This document shows, piece by piece, positions 45,688 through 56,358 of a stretch of 64,000 nucleotides of DNA. The first letter of the stretch is position 1; every line of letters begins with the position of its first letter. The DNA comes from Candidatus Gastranaerophilales bacterium. Lineage in GTDB: Bacteria; Cyanobacteriota; Vampirovibrionia; Gastranaerophilales; Gastranaerophilaceae. The notes below the pieces were generated by a model that worked only from the letters and a program-made list of their open reading frames with translations, was not told where the DNA came from and did no database searches. The position numbers were made by a program, and so were the translations under genes. The stretch covers positions 56,345-120,344 of the forward strand of contig CALVBW010000017.1 in assembly GCA_944325945.1 (NCBI GenBank), read 5' to 3'.

Positions 45688-47352
45688 TTACAATTCAAAA
45701 AGCTTATGTAGACGCTCTTTTATATCATTTTCGTCAAGGTCATTAGTTATTTTATTCAAATCAATCGCCATCTGATAATAATGCGCGGCGTCGTTGGTAA
45801 AGCCCATTTTTTCGGAAGCACGTGCGGCATTGAAATACGCAAGGGTATAGCTGGGATTTAAATCAATAGCCTGCTCAAAATATTCAAGCGCCTCTTCCGC
45901 GTCCATAAGTCCGTCAAGGTAAAGAATTCCAAGATTATTCCGTGCGAATTCATTTTCAGGGTTAAGTTCAACAGCTTTATGATAAGCTACAAGCGCTTCT
46001 TCAAGGTAATCTTTTTCCCAGAGAGCGATACCGGCTTTTGAATAACCTCTGTAGTCGGACGGATTAAGCGTAATTGCGTCGCAATAAGCGCGAATAGCTT
46101 TATCAAGATCGTATTCAGCCATATGAATATCACCGAGTGCGAGATATAAATCGTAATTATTCGGATCCAAAATCAAACCTGCCTGATAAGTAGCAACAGC
46201 AGCCTCAACATTTCCGCTGACTTCCGCATACAAAGCGCCGAGTGCCTGACAAACAATTGATGTCCATTCTTTATCGGGATTCAAATCAATTGCTTTCTGG
46301 TAGTGCTGAATTGCATCTTCATATAATTCTGCTTTTGAATATGCGAACGCAAGTGAATTATTGTAGAAGGGGTTTTCCGGCTCCAAATCGCATGCAAGCT
46401 TGAACGCCGAAATCGAATTAATTTTGTCATCTTTTGCCATATAAAGGTGTCCGAGTTCATAATAAATCGGAGCCTTGTTATCGTCGAATTCCAGAAGTTT
46501 TTCGTAGCAGTCGATTGTTTCATCTTTCATATCAGGGAAAAACGTCTGCAAAACAGTTGCCAACTTTGCCCAGACATCACGGTTCAAGGGGTTAGCGTCA
46601 AGGACTCTTCTGTAGCTGTCAACCGCAATATCATACTCTTTATTTTTAAGCGCAATGTCGCCCATGCGATTGTAAAAAATTTCATCGTGCTCGGTTTCGG
46701 ATACTGCTTTTTTATAAAGATTTTCGGCAGCCGGAAGCATTCTAAATTTTTCAAACAGCTTGCCGATAGTATTGTATTTAAATACGGAAATATCATCCGC
46801 AATATTTTTATAAAACATTTTAAGCGCAGGCTTGTCCCATGCAAGCATCATACTGCCTGTCAAAAAATAATACAAAAATCCGGCATAATCACCTGCGTTA
46901 CCGTCTTTTGCGTTAATCTTCTGCAATATGGATTGAGCAAGAATAAGACGGGGACGCGCCGAATTCAATTTACTCATCTTAATCGCGGACTTAAATTCCT
47001 TTTCAGCAGCTTTGTAATCCTGCGCAAGTTTCATGAAAAATCCGGTATACATGTGCGCATTCATATTTGAGGGTGCCAGCGAGCAGGCTGTCTTGCACTG
47101 TTCAATTGCGGTATTAAGGCTTATTTGCCCCTGTTCCCACATCAAACTTGCAAGTCTGTAGTAGCTTTCCGGAATTGTCGGGTCTAATTTTACGGCATCA
47201 ACATAATGTTCAATTGCCTCTTGCAAATCGCTGTTTTGCTGTCTGATTAAATATCTTTCGTGTGCTTGTCTGGCTTTTTCCAATGAATACTGTGCTTTTT
47301 TCGCATTTTCGCTATTATTTGCGCCAATCGGCATTAAAATTTGTTCTGACAT
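45688..47352 (-). CDS. TPR-repeat protein, cytoplasmic
   Basis: The 554 residues contain at least 12 tetratricopeptide repeats (for example FYNRMGDIALKNKEYDIAVD and YYELGHLYMAKDDKINSISA), ending ELFEL. There is no signal peptide, unlike the TPR protein at 18682. I chose the ATG at 47352 (MSEQILMPIGANN) since GGAG lies 6-9 bases before it; the longer frame would use a TTG. The function is unknown; such proteins usually scaffold complexes. Confidence 0.87.
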   Translation of the reverse strand: MSEQILMPIGANNSENAKKAQYSLEKARQAHERYLIRQQNSDLQEAIEHYVDAVKLDPTIPESYYRLASLMWEQGQISLNTAIEQCKTACSLAPSNMNAHMYTGFFMKLAQDYKAAEKEFKSAIKMSKLNSARPRLILAQSILQKINAKDGNAGDYAGFLYYFLTGSMMLAWDKPALKMFYKNIADDISVFKYNTIGKLFEKFRMLPAAENLYKKAVSETEHDEIFYNRMGDIALKNKEYDIAVDSYRRVLDANPLNRDVWAKLATVLQTFFPDMKDETIDCYEKLLEFDDNKAPIYYELGHLYMAKDDKINSISAFKLACDLEPENPFYNNSLAFAYSKAELYEDAIQHYQKAIDLNPDKEWTSIVCQALGALYAEVSGNVEAAVATYQAGLILDPNNYDLYLALGDIHMAEYDLDKAIRAYCDAITLNPSDYRGYSKAGIALWEKDYLEEALVAYHKAVELNPENEFARNNLGILYLDGLMDAEEALEYFEQAIDLNPSYTLAYFNAARASEKMGFTNDAAHYYQMAIDLNKITNDLDENDIKERLHKLFEL

Positions 47353-47446
47353 TTCGAGCTCCAATAAATGTGTATACGGATTTCGTCGGACGTTAATTAT
47401 TTATCTTTATTAATTAATCAAAATATCCTACGAATGTATTAGATAT

Positions 47447-47572
47447 TAAGGGAATAGGGGAATAGGTAAATAAGTTAATAAGTGTTATATAAAAAACAAT
47501 CCCGGCAAAATCCCGCTCAGATTAATCTATGATACAACTTATTTACTTATTCCCTTATTTACTTATTCACTT
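47447..47572 (+). repeat. Heptad-ended dispersed repeat, copy D
   Basis: Same orientation as copy A. Core TAAGTGTTATATAAAAA, CGCTCAGATTAAT and GATACAACTTA, with heptad runs at both ends. Its right end reaches within 4 bases of the mnmG -10 element, so the repeat supplies any -35 sequence used. Confidence 0.85.
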
Positions 47573-47575
47573 TCA

Positions 47576-47584
47576 TGCTATAAT
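47576..47584 (+). promoter_or_regulatory. TG-C-TATAAT box six bases before the mnmG ATG
   Basis: Extended -10 TGCTATAAT followed by six bases and the ATG at 47591; the predicted start site is the start codon. No Shine-Dalgarno sequence is present. Confidence 0.65.
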
Positions 47585-47590
47585 ACCGCT

Positions 47591-49474
47591 ATGGACTACC
47601 TGAAGAACAAATTTGACATAATAGTAGTAGGTGCGGGACACGCGGGATGCGAAGCTGCAATAGCAGCGGCAAGACTCGGGTGTAAGGTTTTACTTTGCAC
47701 GCTGAATGTTGATAACATAGCGCTTATGCCGTGCAACCCCGCAATCGGAGGCCCTGCAAAATCAACACTTGTACGGGAAATTGATGCGCTCGGCGGGGTT
47801 ATGGGAGAAGCTGCGGACGCCACATATCTCCAGATGAAAATGCTTAATTCATCAAAAGGTCCGGCAGTGAGAGCACTCCGCGCGCAATCCGACAAAAAAG
47901 AATACATGGCATATATGAGAAATATTATTGAAACCACCGATAATATTTACCTCAAACAGTGCTGTATAACCGAAATTCTGACAAAAGACAACGAAGTATG
48001 CGGAGCGGCAGACGAATTCGGAATAGAATATTCGGCGCGTGCAATTGTGCTGACAACAGGAACATCGCTTGAAGGCAAAATCTGGGTAGGGTTAAGGTCA
48101 TACAGTGCCGGAAGACTTGGTGAAAAGGCGGCAATAGGGCTTTCGGATTCTTTGCATAAATTAGGGATTGAAACGAAAAAATTAAAAACCGGAACCCCGT
48201 CACGCGTGGACAAACGAACAATAGATTACTCAAAAATGACAATCCAGCCCGGCGACAGCGAATTAAATTTTTATTCTTTCAAGCCAAACCGCCCGATACG
48301 CCCGCAATACCCGTGCTATTTAACCCGTACGAACGAAAAAACCCACGAAATTATCCGTGCGAACCTTGATAAATCGCCGATGTTTCAGGGATTAATCCAC
48401 GGTGTCGGGCCGAGATACTGCCCGTCCATTGAAGATAAAATCGTAAGATTTTCCGAAAACCCCTCACATCATATTTTTATAGAACCCGAAGGATTAGGGA
48501 CGTATGAGGTATATATACAAGGATTTTCAAGCAGTCTGCCGGCGGATGTTCAGATACAAATGCTCAGGACGCTCCCCGGACTTGAGAATGCACATGTAAT
48601 AAAACCCGCTTATGCGGTTGAATACGACTATGTTCCGGCTGTCCAGACAACACATTCTTTAATGTCCAAAAAGATTAAAGGTCTTTTCCTCGGCGGACAA
48701 ATTAACGGAACAAGCGGCTACGAAGAAGCTGCCGCACAGGGGCTTGTCGCAGGGATTAACGCGGTTAATTATCTGAATAACAGCGACATGCTTGAACTTT
48801 CAAGAAGCTCCTCTTATATCGGGACTTTGATTGACGATCTTGTAACAAAAGATATTGAAGACCCTTACAGAATGCTCACATCCCGCTCCGAATACAGACT
48901 TCTTCTGCGTCAGGATAACGCCGATGCAAGACTTACGGAAACAGGACATAAAATCGGATTAATTGACGATACGCAGTATAAAATATTCAAAGACAAACAA
49001 GATGCCATAGCCTGTGAACTCGTAAGGCTTTCCGAAACAAAAATTTCCGCATCGCCGGATGTGAACGAAATTCTTTCCCGATACGGCGAAAACATGGAAC
49101 GCGGTATGAAGCTTGCAGAGCTTTTAAAACGCCCGAATATTGATTACAAAATTTTAAAAGAAATCGACCCGAATACGGCGGAACTCAATCTTCCGCGGGA
49201 GGTTTACGAACAGGCGGAAATTCTTATAAAATATGACGGATACCTGAAACGTCAGGAATTTCAGATAGAACAGGCAACAAAACTCGAAAAATACAGAATT
49301 CCCGAAGATATAGATTATTCAAAAATTGACCACATATCATCGGAAACCAGAGACAAACTTGCCAAAATCCGCCCGAAAGACCTTGCGCAGGCATCCAGAA
49401 TCGGCGGGGTTAAGCCCGCAGACATTTCCGTCCTTATGGTTATGCTTGAAAGACATACCCTGCGCAACAATTAA
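47591..49474 (+). CDS. mnmG: tRNA uridine-34 5-carboxymethylaminomethyl modification enzyme MnmG
   Basis: MnmG with MnmE modifies the wobble uridine of several tRNAs using FAD. The N-terminal FAD site IIVVGAGHAGCEAAIAAARLG, PCNPAIGGPAKSTLVREIDALGG, PSIEDKIVRF and GQINGTSGYEEAAAQGLVAG are diagnostic, followed by the C-terminal helical domain. Length 627 is typical. The mRNA is predicted leaderless (see the promoter upstream). No mnmE or rsmG adjoins. Confidence 0.96.
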   Translation: MDYLKNKFDIIVVGAGHAGCEAAIAAARLGCKVLLCTLNVDNIALMPCNPAIGGPAKSTLVREIDALGGVMGEAADATYLQMKMLNSSKGPAVRALRAQSDKKEYMAYMRNIIETTDNIYLKQCCITEILTKDNEVCGAADEFGIEYSARAIVLTTGTSLEGKIWVGLRSYSAGRLGEKAAIGLSDSLHKLGIETKKLKTGTPSRVDKRTIDYSKMTIQPGDSELNFYSFKPNRPIRPQYPCYLTRTNEKTHEIIRANLDKSPMFQGLIHGVGPRYCPSIEDKIVRFSENPSHHIFIEPEGLGTYEVYIQGFSSSLPADVQIQMLRTLPGLENAHVIKPAYAVEYDYVPAVQTTHSLMSKKIKGLFLGGQINGTSGYEEAAAQGLVAGINAVNYLNNSDMLELSRSSSYIGTLIDDLVTKDIEDPYRMLTSRSEYRLLLRQDNADARLTETGHKIGLIDDTQYKIFKDKQDAIACELVRLSETKISASPDVNEILSRYGENMERGMKLAELLKRPNIDYKILKEIDPNTAELNLPREVYEQAEILIKYDGYLKRQEFQIEQATKLEKYRIPEDIDYSKIDHISSETRDKLAKIRPKDLAQASRIGGVKPADISVLMVMLERHTLRNN

Positions 49475-49537
49475 TTTTTGTAAAGGAATTAACAAAAAAT
49501 AAAATTCACAAGATTATAAATAAAAAAAAGGAGAACC

Positions 49538-50167
49538 ATGCAGCCAGTATTAATGTACCCGAACAATATAATGCCGAACCCGACAACAAGTTTCACCCCG
49601 CAGAAACGCATGCCGAATATTATGCCAAACACGGCAATCCATCCGCAGGCAAGCGTAATCGGGCAGGTTATAATCTCGCCCGACGTAAACGTCGCGCCTT
49701 TTGCGTCAATCAGAGGGGACGAAGGCACCCCGATATATATCGGCAAAGGTACAAATGTTCAAGACGGTGTTGTAATCCACGGGCTTAAACACGGCAGAGT
49801 AATCCACGACAACAGGGAATTTTCGGTTTATATCGGCGAAAACACAAGCCTTGCACATCAGGCACAGGTTCACGGTCCCGCTAAAATCGGCAACAACGTG
49901 TTTGCGGGCATGCAGTCTTTTGTTTACAAATCCGAAATCGGCGACAACGTTGTAATTGAACCGACGGCAAAAGTTATCGGGGTAAAAATAGCTCCGAACC
50001 GCTATGTTCCAGCAGGAGAAGTAATCAAAACTCAGGAGCAGGCGGACAAACTTCCGGTTATAGACGAAAATTACGCAAATAAACACATGAATGAAGAAGT
50101 CGTAGAGGTTAATAAAGAACTCGCGCACTCATATCCGGCAAATTACTACATGACAAATTTTGCGTAA
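49538..50167 (+). CDS. Gamma-class carbonic anhydrase, Cam type
   Basis: The 209-residue left-handed beta-helix protein closely follows the archaeal Cam layout: HPQASVIGQVIISPDVNVAP, FASIRGDEGTPIYIGKGTNV, QDGVVIHGL (first zinc His), SLAHQAQVHGPAKIG (two more His), and a C-terminal helix with NKHMNEEVVEVNKELAHSYP. The catalytic acidic loop carrying Glu84 in Cam is shortened here (IHGLKHGRVIHDN). The Arg and Asp of IRGDEG are kept. No signal peptide, so likely cytoplasmic, interconverting CO2 and bicarbonate. AAAGGAG precedes the ATG. CcmM of carboxysomes is a related alternative. Confidence 0.88.
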   Translation: MQPVLMYPNNIMPNPTTSFTPQKRMPNIMPNTAIHPQASVIGQVIISPDVNVAPFASIRGDEGTPIYIGKGTNVQDGVVIHGLKHGRVIHDNREFSVYIGENTSLAHQAQVHGPAKIGNNVFAGMQSFVYKSEIGDNVVIEPTAKVIGVKIAPNRYVPAGEVIKTQEQADKLPVIDENYANKHMNEEVVEVNKELAHSYPANYYMTNFA

Positions 50168-50203
50168 AACGGACAAGAGCAAATCTGCAATAACGGAGAG
50201 AGT

Positions 50204-51097
50204 ATGAAAAGGCACACTGCCGGATTTTTAAACGGAATAATCGCATCAACAAGCTACGGAACTAACCCTTTATTCGGGCTGCCGCTTCTCCATAACGGAA
50301 TCGGGGTTAATTCGGTACTCTTTTACAGGTACGCCGCAGCGGTTTTGATTTACGGATTGTGGATAAAACTTGTCAAAAAAATCGATTTAAGGGTGAATTT
50401 TGCGGAATTTATAACACTTCTGGCGCTCGGGTTAATGTTTTCGTTTTCAAGCCTGACGCTTTTTGAAGCATTCAAATACATTGATGCGGGAATTGCCTGC
50501 ACAATACTTTTTATCTATCCGACAATTGTGGCTGTAATTATGGCGATTTTTTACAAAGAAAAAATAACCATGCACGTAATTTATGCAATATTATTGACAT
50601 TTCTCGGGATATTTCTTCTCTACAGCGGCAAATCAGGCATCCCCCTGAACCTCAAAGGCGTAGGCGTAGTGCTTTTGTCGGCATTATTGTATGCGCTTTA
50701 TATAGTAGGCGTCAAAAACCTCAAATCCATCCGGCACGTAAAGCCTGACAAATTGAATTTTTACGTAATGCTTTTCGGGCTTTTTGTGTATATTTGCAAC
50801 CTGAAATTCTGCACCGAGCTGCAGATTTTGACGGAACCTTATATGTGGCTGTGCGCGGCAGGACTTGCAATATTTCCGACCGTAATTTCCATAGAAACAA
50901 TAAATATCGCCATAAAATTAATCGGCTCGACCAAAACCGCAATATTGGGCGCGCTGGAACCTTTAACCGCAATATTTTTCGGGATAATATTCTTCCATGA
51001 AGAAATGACCTTCAGAATTGCAGCAGGGGTATGCTTTGTGCTTTTCGGCGTCATGATTGTAATTACCCGCAAAAAAACGACAGACTGTAAAAGATAG
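50204..51097 (+). CDS. DMT-superfamily transporter (EamA type)
   Basis: The 297-residue protein has about ten membrane helices in two EamA halves (SVLFYRYAAAVLIYGLWIKL, and in the second half TKTAILGALEPLTAIFFGII). Such proteins export metabolites or amino acids across the inner membrane; the substrate is not predictable. GGAGAG precedes the ATG. It starts 36 bases after the carbonic anhydrase gene, possibly in the same transcript. Confidence 0.88.
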   Translation: MKRHTAGFLNGIIASTSYGTNPLFGLPLLHNGIGVNSVLFYRYAAAVLIYGLWIKLVKKIDLRVNFAEFITLLALGLMFSFSSLTLFEAFKYIDAGIACTILFIYPTIVAVIMAIFYKEKITMHVIYAILLTFLGIFLLYSGKSGIPLNLKGVGVVLLSALLYALYIVGVKNLKSIRHVKPDKLNFYVMLFGLFVYICNLKFCTELQILTEPYMWLCAAGLAIFPTVISIETINIAIKLIGSTKTAILGALEPLTAIFFGIIFFHEEMTFRIAAGVCFVLFGVMIVITRKKTTDCKR

Positions 51098-51184
51098 AAA
51101 AGAATACACCAATATTTTTTCTCGACGACGCTCTCACCTCCGGCTCCGCTATTGTCTCGAAAATATATTGGTATATTTCTTTTC
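51098..51184. repeat. Long imperfect inverted repeat after the transporter gene
   Basis: AAAAGAATACACCAATA at the left pairs with TATTGGTATATTTCTTTT at the right, continuing into TCTCGA/TCGAAAA. This gives a stem of about 25 bases with few mismatches around a 30-base GC-rich loop. It may end transcription of the EamA gene or be a small mobile palindrome. Confidence 0.6.
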
Positions 51185-51222
51185 ATAAATATAACCACTA
51201 AAAATTTAAAAAACGACATAAA

Positions 51223-51392
51223 AAATTTCCCGGAGATGGAGCCAGCTCAGATGCAGGCGAGCAGCACGAGCCTTGCAGATGAGGGTACTTGAAAAGTAGA
51301 ACCACACAAGTTTGAGCAGCGCGAAAACTTGTCTGGTGAGAAGACTCTCCGGGAAATCGGAGGCTTAAACATAAAAAACAACAATAAAAAAT
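51223..51392 (-). other. tRNA-Gln-derived structured element with T-arm insert
   Basis: Read on the minus strand, a closing stem TTTCCCGGAGA/TCTCCGGGAAA encloses a GTCT-7 bases-AGAC D-arm-like hairpin, then an ACAAGTTT/AAACTTGT hairpin. After these come GTGGTTC, an insert of about 59 bases with its own hairpins (TACTTTTCAAGTA, CTGCAAGGC/GCCTGCA), and CCATCTCCGGGAAA with a T6 run. The last 20 bases equal the 3' end of the neighbouring tRNA-Gln gene. It looks like a degenerate tRNA copy whose T-loop was replaced. Confidence 0.65.
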
Positions 51393-51463
51393 TTCCCGGA
51401 GATGGATTCGAACCACCGTTGGAAGAGCCAGAATCTTCAGTCCTGCCGCTAGACGATCCGGGA
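51393..51463 (-). tRNA. tRNA-Gln (CTG)
   Basis: The 71-base cloverleaf has acceptor TCCCGGA/TCCGGGA, a D-arm GTCT...AGGA, anticodon stem GAAGA/TCTTC with loop TTCTGGC (anticodon CTG), and T-arm GGTGG-TTCGAAT-CCATC. The discriminator base is A, and CCA is not encoded. A T-run follows directly. Confidence 0.9.
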
Positions 51464-51505
51464 ACGTTACATATATATTTTATCACAAAAAATCAAATGT
51501 CAAAC

Positions 51506-53098
51506 CTACAATTCTACTTCGGATTCTTTAACGGGTGCGCCGACAACACGTTCAAGCTCGGCGGCATTTACGTTATATTCCAGAAGGTTTGAATAGTAGC
51601 TCAATTGAGCGTTCAGGTAAGTATTTTCGGCATCTTTAAATTCAATAGCGTTGCCCAAACCGACCTGATAACGTCTGAAGGCTTGATACTGTTGTTCTTT
51701 TGCCTGCTGGAGAGCGAGTTTTGCAACATCAAGGCTGTCACGGGAGTTCAAAAGGCTTATGAAAGCGCTTTTGACTTCAAGATAAACATTTTGCTTTTGC
51801 TGTTCGTAATCCGCAACGTATTTTTTGTAAGTTGCTTTAGCCTCATCCACCTGTTTTTTCAAGAGCATAAGGTTGAGGTTGGTATAATTAAGCTGGACGC
51901 CTAATTGATACCCGTAATCCATATCCATTTTAGCACCGCCGTTCTGATATGAACCGAAAGCAGTCAAATCAGGCGTGAAAGACCTTTTAACCGCACGAAC
52001 GCTTAATTCAGCCGCATCCATTAATTTTTTAGCGGCAAGAAGTGCAGGACGCGATTCTTCGGCGGTTTTCAACAAATCCTCAAAATTAACGTCATAAACC
52101 TTGGTATTCAATTTATCTTTCAAAAGAACCTGTTCCAATTCAGGAATACCAACGGCGTTTGCGAGCTGAACACCTGCAAGTTCAAGAGTGTTTTTTGCTT
52201 TAATCAGGTTGACTTTTGCGTTTCCGAGGTTATATTCGGCAGTTGTAACGTCGATTTTGGCTTTTTTACCGATTTCATAGTATGCACGAGCCTGTTTCAA
52301 CTGCAATTCATAGTCCTGAACCGTGTCCTCGTAAACCGTTTTTTGAATTTCGGCAAATACAACGTTATAATAAGCCACCTTCACATTATAAATTACCTGC
52401 TCAATGCTGGTTTCCGCATCATATCTGGAGGCTTCGTAGCTTCTGGTTGCCATATCAGCGCTTGCCTTTGTTTTTCCGAAATCAAACAACAGCATATTAG
52501 CTGAAAGCGTGGGAGTATAATACAAATCATAGCGTCTGTTCATCATGCCGGAGAATGCACCGCCTCTGTTCATGGTCATCAGCATGTCATTTCTTGAATA
52601 GCTGACGCCGGCGCCGAGTGTCGGGAAATAATTTGACCACGCTTGACCGATGCGGGTTTTATAGATTTCAGCGTTGCTTATTGCGGACATAATTGTCGGG
52701 TTATGGGTAATTGCAAGCTTGATACAGTCAGCAAGCGTAACTTCGCCGTTCATATCAGTGTATTCAATTCGGCTGTCAATTACCGGAAATTTAGATTCGT
52801 ACATGCCCTCGGCTTCTTTTGAAGTTTCCTTTTTGGTTTTGGCATTGTCGGCATTTTTTTTGCGTTCATGACGCCAGTTGACCTTTTTTGTTTCCGGTTC
52901 AACGATTTGAATTTTTTTCTGTTTTTTCTTTTTGAAAAAAGCAACCTTTGAATTGTCAGACTCGGTCGTTGTATTTGTCTGAACGGCTTGAGTTTGTGCA
53001 GGCGCGGGAGCTTTGGCTTTTTTCTTAAACGACCATGCACTTGCCGAATTTGCCGTGACAAACATTATTATTAAAATTATGCTGAAAATCTTTTTCAT
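51506..53098 (-). CDS. TolC-family outer membrane channel of the RND operon
   Basis: The 530-residue protein begins with a signal peptide ([17 protein letters not shown]), then a Lys/Ala/Pro/Gln-rich linker of about 80 residues not usual for TolC, then the OEP domain ([20 protein letters not shown], and second repeat [20 protein letters not shown]). It forms the outer membrane exit duct for the pump encoded upstream. Its start overlaps the pump gene by 4 bases, so the three genes are one operon (adaptor, pump, channel). Confidence 0.92.
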   Translation of the reverse strand: MKKIFSIILIIMFVTANSASAWSFKKKAKAPAPAQTQAVQTNTTTESDNSKVAFFKKKKQKKIQIVEPETKKVNWRHERKKNADNAKTKKETSKEAEGMYESKFPVIDSRIEYTDMNGEVTLADCIKLAITHNPTIMSAISNAEIYKTRIGQAWSNYFPTLGAGVSYSRNDMLMTMNRGGAFSGMMNRRYDLYYTPTLSANMLLFDFGKTKASADMATRSYEASRYDAETSIEQVIYNVKVAYYNVVFAEIQKTVYEDTVQDYELQLKQARAYYEIGKKAKIDVTTAEYNLGNAKVNLIKAKNTLELAGVQLANAVGIPELEQVLLKDKLNTKVYDVNFEDLLKTAEESRPALLAAKKLMDAAELSVRAVKRSFTPDLTAFGSYQNGGAKMDMDYGYQLGVQLNYTNLNLMLLKKQVDEAKATYKKYVADYEQQKQNVYLEVKSAFISLLNSRDSLDVAKLALQQAKEQQYQAFRRYQVGLGNAIEFKDAENTYLNAQLSYYSNLLEYNVNAAELERVVGAPVKESEVEL

Positions 53099-56000
53099 TT
53101 TTCCACATACTCCAAATCTTTTTCGGTAATTTCTTTGTGCGGGAATTTATCGACGAATTCCTGAATAATAACGTAAAACGCCGGCGTCAAAACCGCACCG
53201 ATAGTTGCTGCCGCAACCATACCGCCGAATACGGTTGATCCGACCGAAATTCTTGAATTAGCACCCGCGCCGGAGGCAAAAAGCATCGGCAAAACGCCGA
53301 GGATAAACGCGATTTCCGTCATCATAATCGCACGGAACCTTAATTTTGCCGCCTTAACCGCAGCTTCTTTTACCGGTAAACCGTATTTTTCGTGTTCTTC
53401 TTTGGCAAATTCAACAATCAAAATGGACTGTTTTGCCGCAAGACCTATAAGTGTAATCATACCGACCTGTGAATAAATATCAAATGACTGGTTAATCATC
53501 ATCTGGAATATCAGGGCGCCCAGTGCCGCAATCGGTGAAATCAACAATACCGCAACAGGGATAGAATAACTTTCGTACAGCGCGACAAGGAACAAATACA
53601 CGAATATAAGCGCCATAGCAACGATGACCACTGTCTGACCTGAGGCTTCTCTTTCCTGAGCGGATGTTCCAGACCAGTCAAAAGTAATATCCGACGGCAA
53701 AACGCGCCTTGCAACATTTTCCATCGCATTCATAGCTTCGCCGGAGCTTTTACCGGGGGCTTCCTGACCTTGAATTTGCACGGACTGATAAAGGTTATAC
53801 CTTGTAATTGATGCCGTACCGATTGTTTGTTTCAATTTTACAAGCGAAAGTATGGGCACCATAACCCCGTTTGTATTTTTTACGTAAATTCCCGCAAGGT
53901 CTGAGGCTCTGTTTCTGAAATCACTGTCTGCCTGCATTTGAACCTTGAATACCCTGTCGTATTTATTAAAATCATTTACGTAATATGAACCGAGCATAGA
54001 GGCAAGGGTTGAATAAAGCTCCTGCAAATCAACGCTCTGCGCCATTGCTTTTTCGTAATCAATTTCAAGGGTATATTGCGGAACGTTTGCCTGGAAAGTC
54101 GTATAAACACTTGACAAATCAGGATCCTGATTTGCGGCGGCAATAAGTTTATTTGCCCAGGCTTCCAACTCCTGCGGGGTATATTCGCCGCGGGAGAGCA
54201 TCTGGAATTCAAAACCGCCCATCATACTCATACCCATAATCGCCGGCGGAGAAAATACGACAATTGACGCTTCCTTAATATTTGCGGCAACTCCTCTGAC
54301 TTGACTTAATATTGCCGTGTGCGACAAATCCGTCGGACGACCCTGAATTTTACGCTTAATCCAGTCAATTGCCGTAACTTTTCTGTCAGCGTAGTCATCC
54401 AGCGAAATAATTGCCGTCGCACTGTTTGTTGTTCCGCCGCCTCCGAACACCATAAGTCTTTCTTCGTCAATTCCGTCAAAATCTCTTATCTGTTCTATAA
54501 ATCTCTGCCCTACTTCTTCAGTTCTTGAAAGTGAAGCACCGTCAGGCAGCGTTATACTTGCAAGCAGCACCCCCTGATCTTCGTCAGGTATAAATCCCGT
54601 CGGAACGAGTTTGAAAGATACAAGAGTTAATACAACCAGCGACAGATACAAAATTATCGTACCTTTTTTGTCGTGAACAAATTTGTTTACGTATTCAATA
54701 TAAAAATCTTCAGCTTTTGCAAAAAATTTGTTGAAATCTTCCACAACAACCGCGGTTTTTTCATTAATTCTGCCGATAATATGCCGTATATGATTAACAA
54801 ATTCGGATTTTGAAATTTTGGGCTTATCGGATTTTTCCTGACCAAGGAAATGCGAACACATGGCAGGAGAAAGCGTCAGTGCGCAAATCGCCGAAATTGC
54901 AATGGATACTGCAATACATACCGCAAATTGCTTATACATAACTCCCGTCATGCCGCCCATAAATATAATCGGCACAAATACAGCCATCAAAACCAACGCC
55001 ATCGCAACAAGTGCGGAACCTACCTCCTGCATGGTTAATTGTGTAGCTACAACGGCGGATTTACCTTCCTCAAGGTGCCGTTTTACATTTTCTATAACAA
55101 CAATCGCGTCATCAACAACAACACCTACCGCAAGTACAAGAGCAAACAACGACAGAAGGTTTATACTCATATTTAAGGCTTTCAGCGCAATGAACGTCCC
55201 CACAAGCGATACCGGAATCGTAACGCACGGAACAAGTGTCGCCATTGCATCCCCGAGGAATAAAAATATGATTACGATTACGATTAAACCCGTCAAAAGA
55301 ATCGTAAATTCAACCTCTTTCATTGATTCATGAATATAATCCGAATCGTCTTTTATAACCTGAATTTCAAGCCCGTTGTCAAGTCTTGAATTCAATTCCG
55401 CTATCTTTTGTTTAACTGCTTTGGACAAGTTCAAAATGTTCGCGTCTGACAACTGGGACACCATAATCAATGCCGCGGGTTTGCCGTTGACCTTGCCGAG
55501 CCTTGAATAAGAATCCGAACCCAGTTCAACACGCGCAATATCTTTCAGTCGGACTTTACTTCCGTCCATATTTGAACGGATTATAATATTTTCAAACTCT
55601 TTTACCTCGGACAAACGCCCTTTTGACTTCAAAGTCAACTGCAGCGCCTGCTTGTCGTCCGTCGGCAAAGCGCCTAAAGAGCCTGCCGTTACCTGATTAT
55701 TCTGAGCCGTAATTGCATTTTTTACCTCGGTTGTCGAAATATTCAATCCCGCCATTTTCTGAGGATCAAGCCATATTCTCATTGAATAATCGCCCGAGCC
55801 GTAAACGTCAATGTCCGCAACCCCTTCAACACGTTTCAATTCGTCTTTAATATAAATTGAGCCGTAATTTGTCATATCAAGCTGTGACCAGTTGCCCTCA
55901 ACAGGTCTGATATTCAAAATTATGGCACCGGAACCCGATGTTCTGCTGAGCGCCGTTACACCGGTTCTTTGAACTTCTTCCGGCAATTGCGACAAAACCT

Positions 56001-56358
56001 GCTGAATTCTGTTTTGGACGTTCATAAGGTTAATATTTCTGTCAGAGCCGACTTTAAAATACATAGTGAGTGAATATGAGCCGTCAGAGGAGGTTGACGT
56101 CATATATGACAAATCCTCGACACCGTTCAATTTATTTTCAAGAACCGTTGCGATAGATGATTCAATAACCTCGGCGTTAGCACCTGCGTATGATGCCGAA
56201 ACCCTTACCTGCGGCGGGGTTACATCAGGGTAGTTTTCCTGTTTTAATGTTGACATGGAAATCAAGCCCATTATCACGATACACACTGAAATTACCAGTG
56301 CGAAACGCGGTTTTTGTATAAAAAAGTATAATTTTGCTTTATCTAATATCTTTTTCAT
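53095..56358 (-). CDS. RND multidrug efflux permease (AcrB/HAE1 type)
   Basis: The 1087-residue trimeric inner membrane pump is driven by proton influx. Features are the first helix region [19 protein letters not shown], porter domains, the proton relay Asp pair in [19 protein letters not shown] in helix 4, and [20 protein letters not shown] in helix 10 with the conserved Lys. Two large periplasmic loops and 12 helices are as usual. It overlaps the adaptor gene by 20 bases and the channel gene by 4. Likely substrates (drugs, bile salts) are inferred from the family. Confidence 0.95.
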   Translation of the reverse strand: MKKILDKAKLYFFIQKPRFALVISVCIVIMGLISMSTLKQENYPDVTPPQVRVSASYAGANAEVIESSIATVLENKLNGVEDLSYMTSTSSDGSYSLTMYFKVGSDRNINLMNVQNRIQQVLSQLPEEVQRTGVTALSRTSGSGAIILNIRPVEGNWSQLDMTNYGSIYIKDELKRVEGVADIDVYGSGDYSMRIWLDPQKMAGLNISTTEVKNAITAQNNQVTAGSLGALPTDDKQALQLTLKSKGRLSEVKEFENIIIRSNMDGSKVRLKDIARVELGSDSYSRLGKVNGKPAALIMVSQLSDANILNLSKAVKQKIAELNSRLDNGLEIQVIKDDSDYIHESMKEVEFTILLTGLIVIVIIFLFLGDAMATLVPCVTIPVSLVGTFIALKALNMSINLLSLFALVLAVGVVVDDAIVVIENVKRHLEEGKSAVVATQLTMQEVGSALVAMALVLMAVFVPIIFMGGMTGVMYKQFAVCIAVSIAISAICALTLSPAMCSHFLGQEKSDKPKISKSEFVNHIRHIIGRINEKTAVVVEDFNKFFAKAEDFYIEYVNKFVHDKKGTIILYLSLVVLTLVSFKLVPTGFIPDEDQGVLLASITLPDGASLSRTEEVGQRFIEQIRDFDGIDEERLMVFGGGGTTNSATAIISLDDYADRKVTAIDWIKRKIQGRPTDLSHTAILSQVRGVAANIKEASIVVFSPPAIMGMSMMGGFEFQMLSRGEYTPQELEAWANKLIAAANQDPDLSSVYTTFQANVPQYTLEIDYEKAMAQSVDLQELYSTLASMLGSYYVNDFNKYDRVFKVQMQADSDFRNRASDLAGIYVKNTNGVMVPILSLVKLKQTIGTASITRYNLYQSVQIQGQEAPGKSSGEAMNAMENVARRVLPSDITFDWSGTSAQEREASGQTVVIVAMALIFVYLFLVALYESYSIPVAVLLISPIAALGALIFQMMINQSFDIYSQVGMITLIGLAAKQSILIVEFAKEEHEKYGLPVKEAAVKAAKLRFRAIMMTEIAFILGVLPMLFASGAGANSRISVGSTVFGGMVAAATIGAVLTPAFYVIIQEFVDKFPHKEITEKDLEYVEK

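Noticed and set aside
49706..50128. Antisense frame over the carbonic anhydrase gene
   Set aside because: Shadow frame; the sense strand has all catalytic motifs and a ribosome site.
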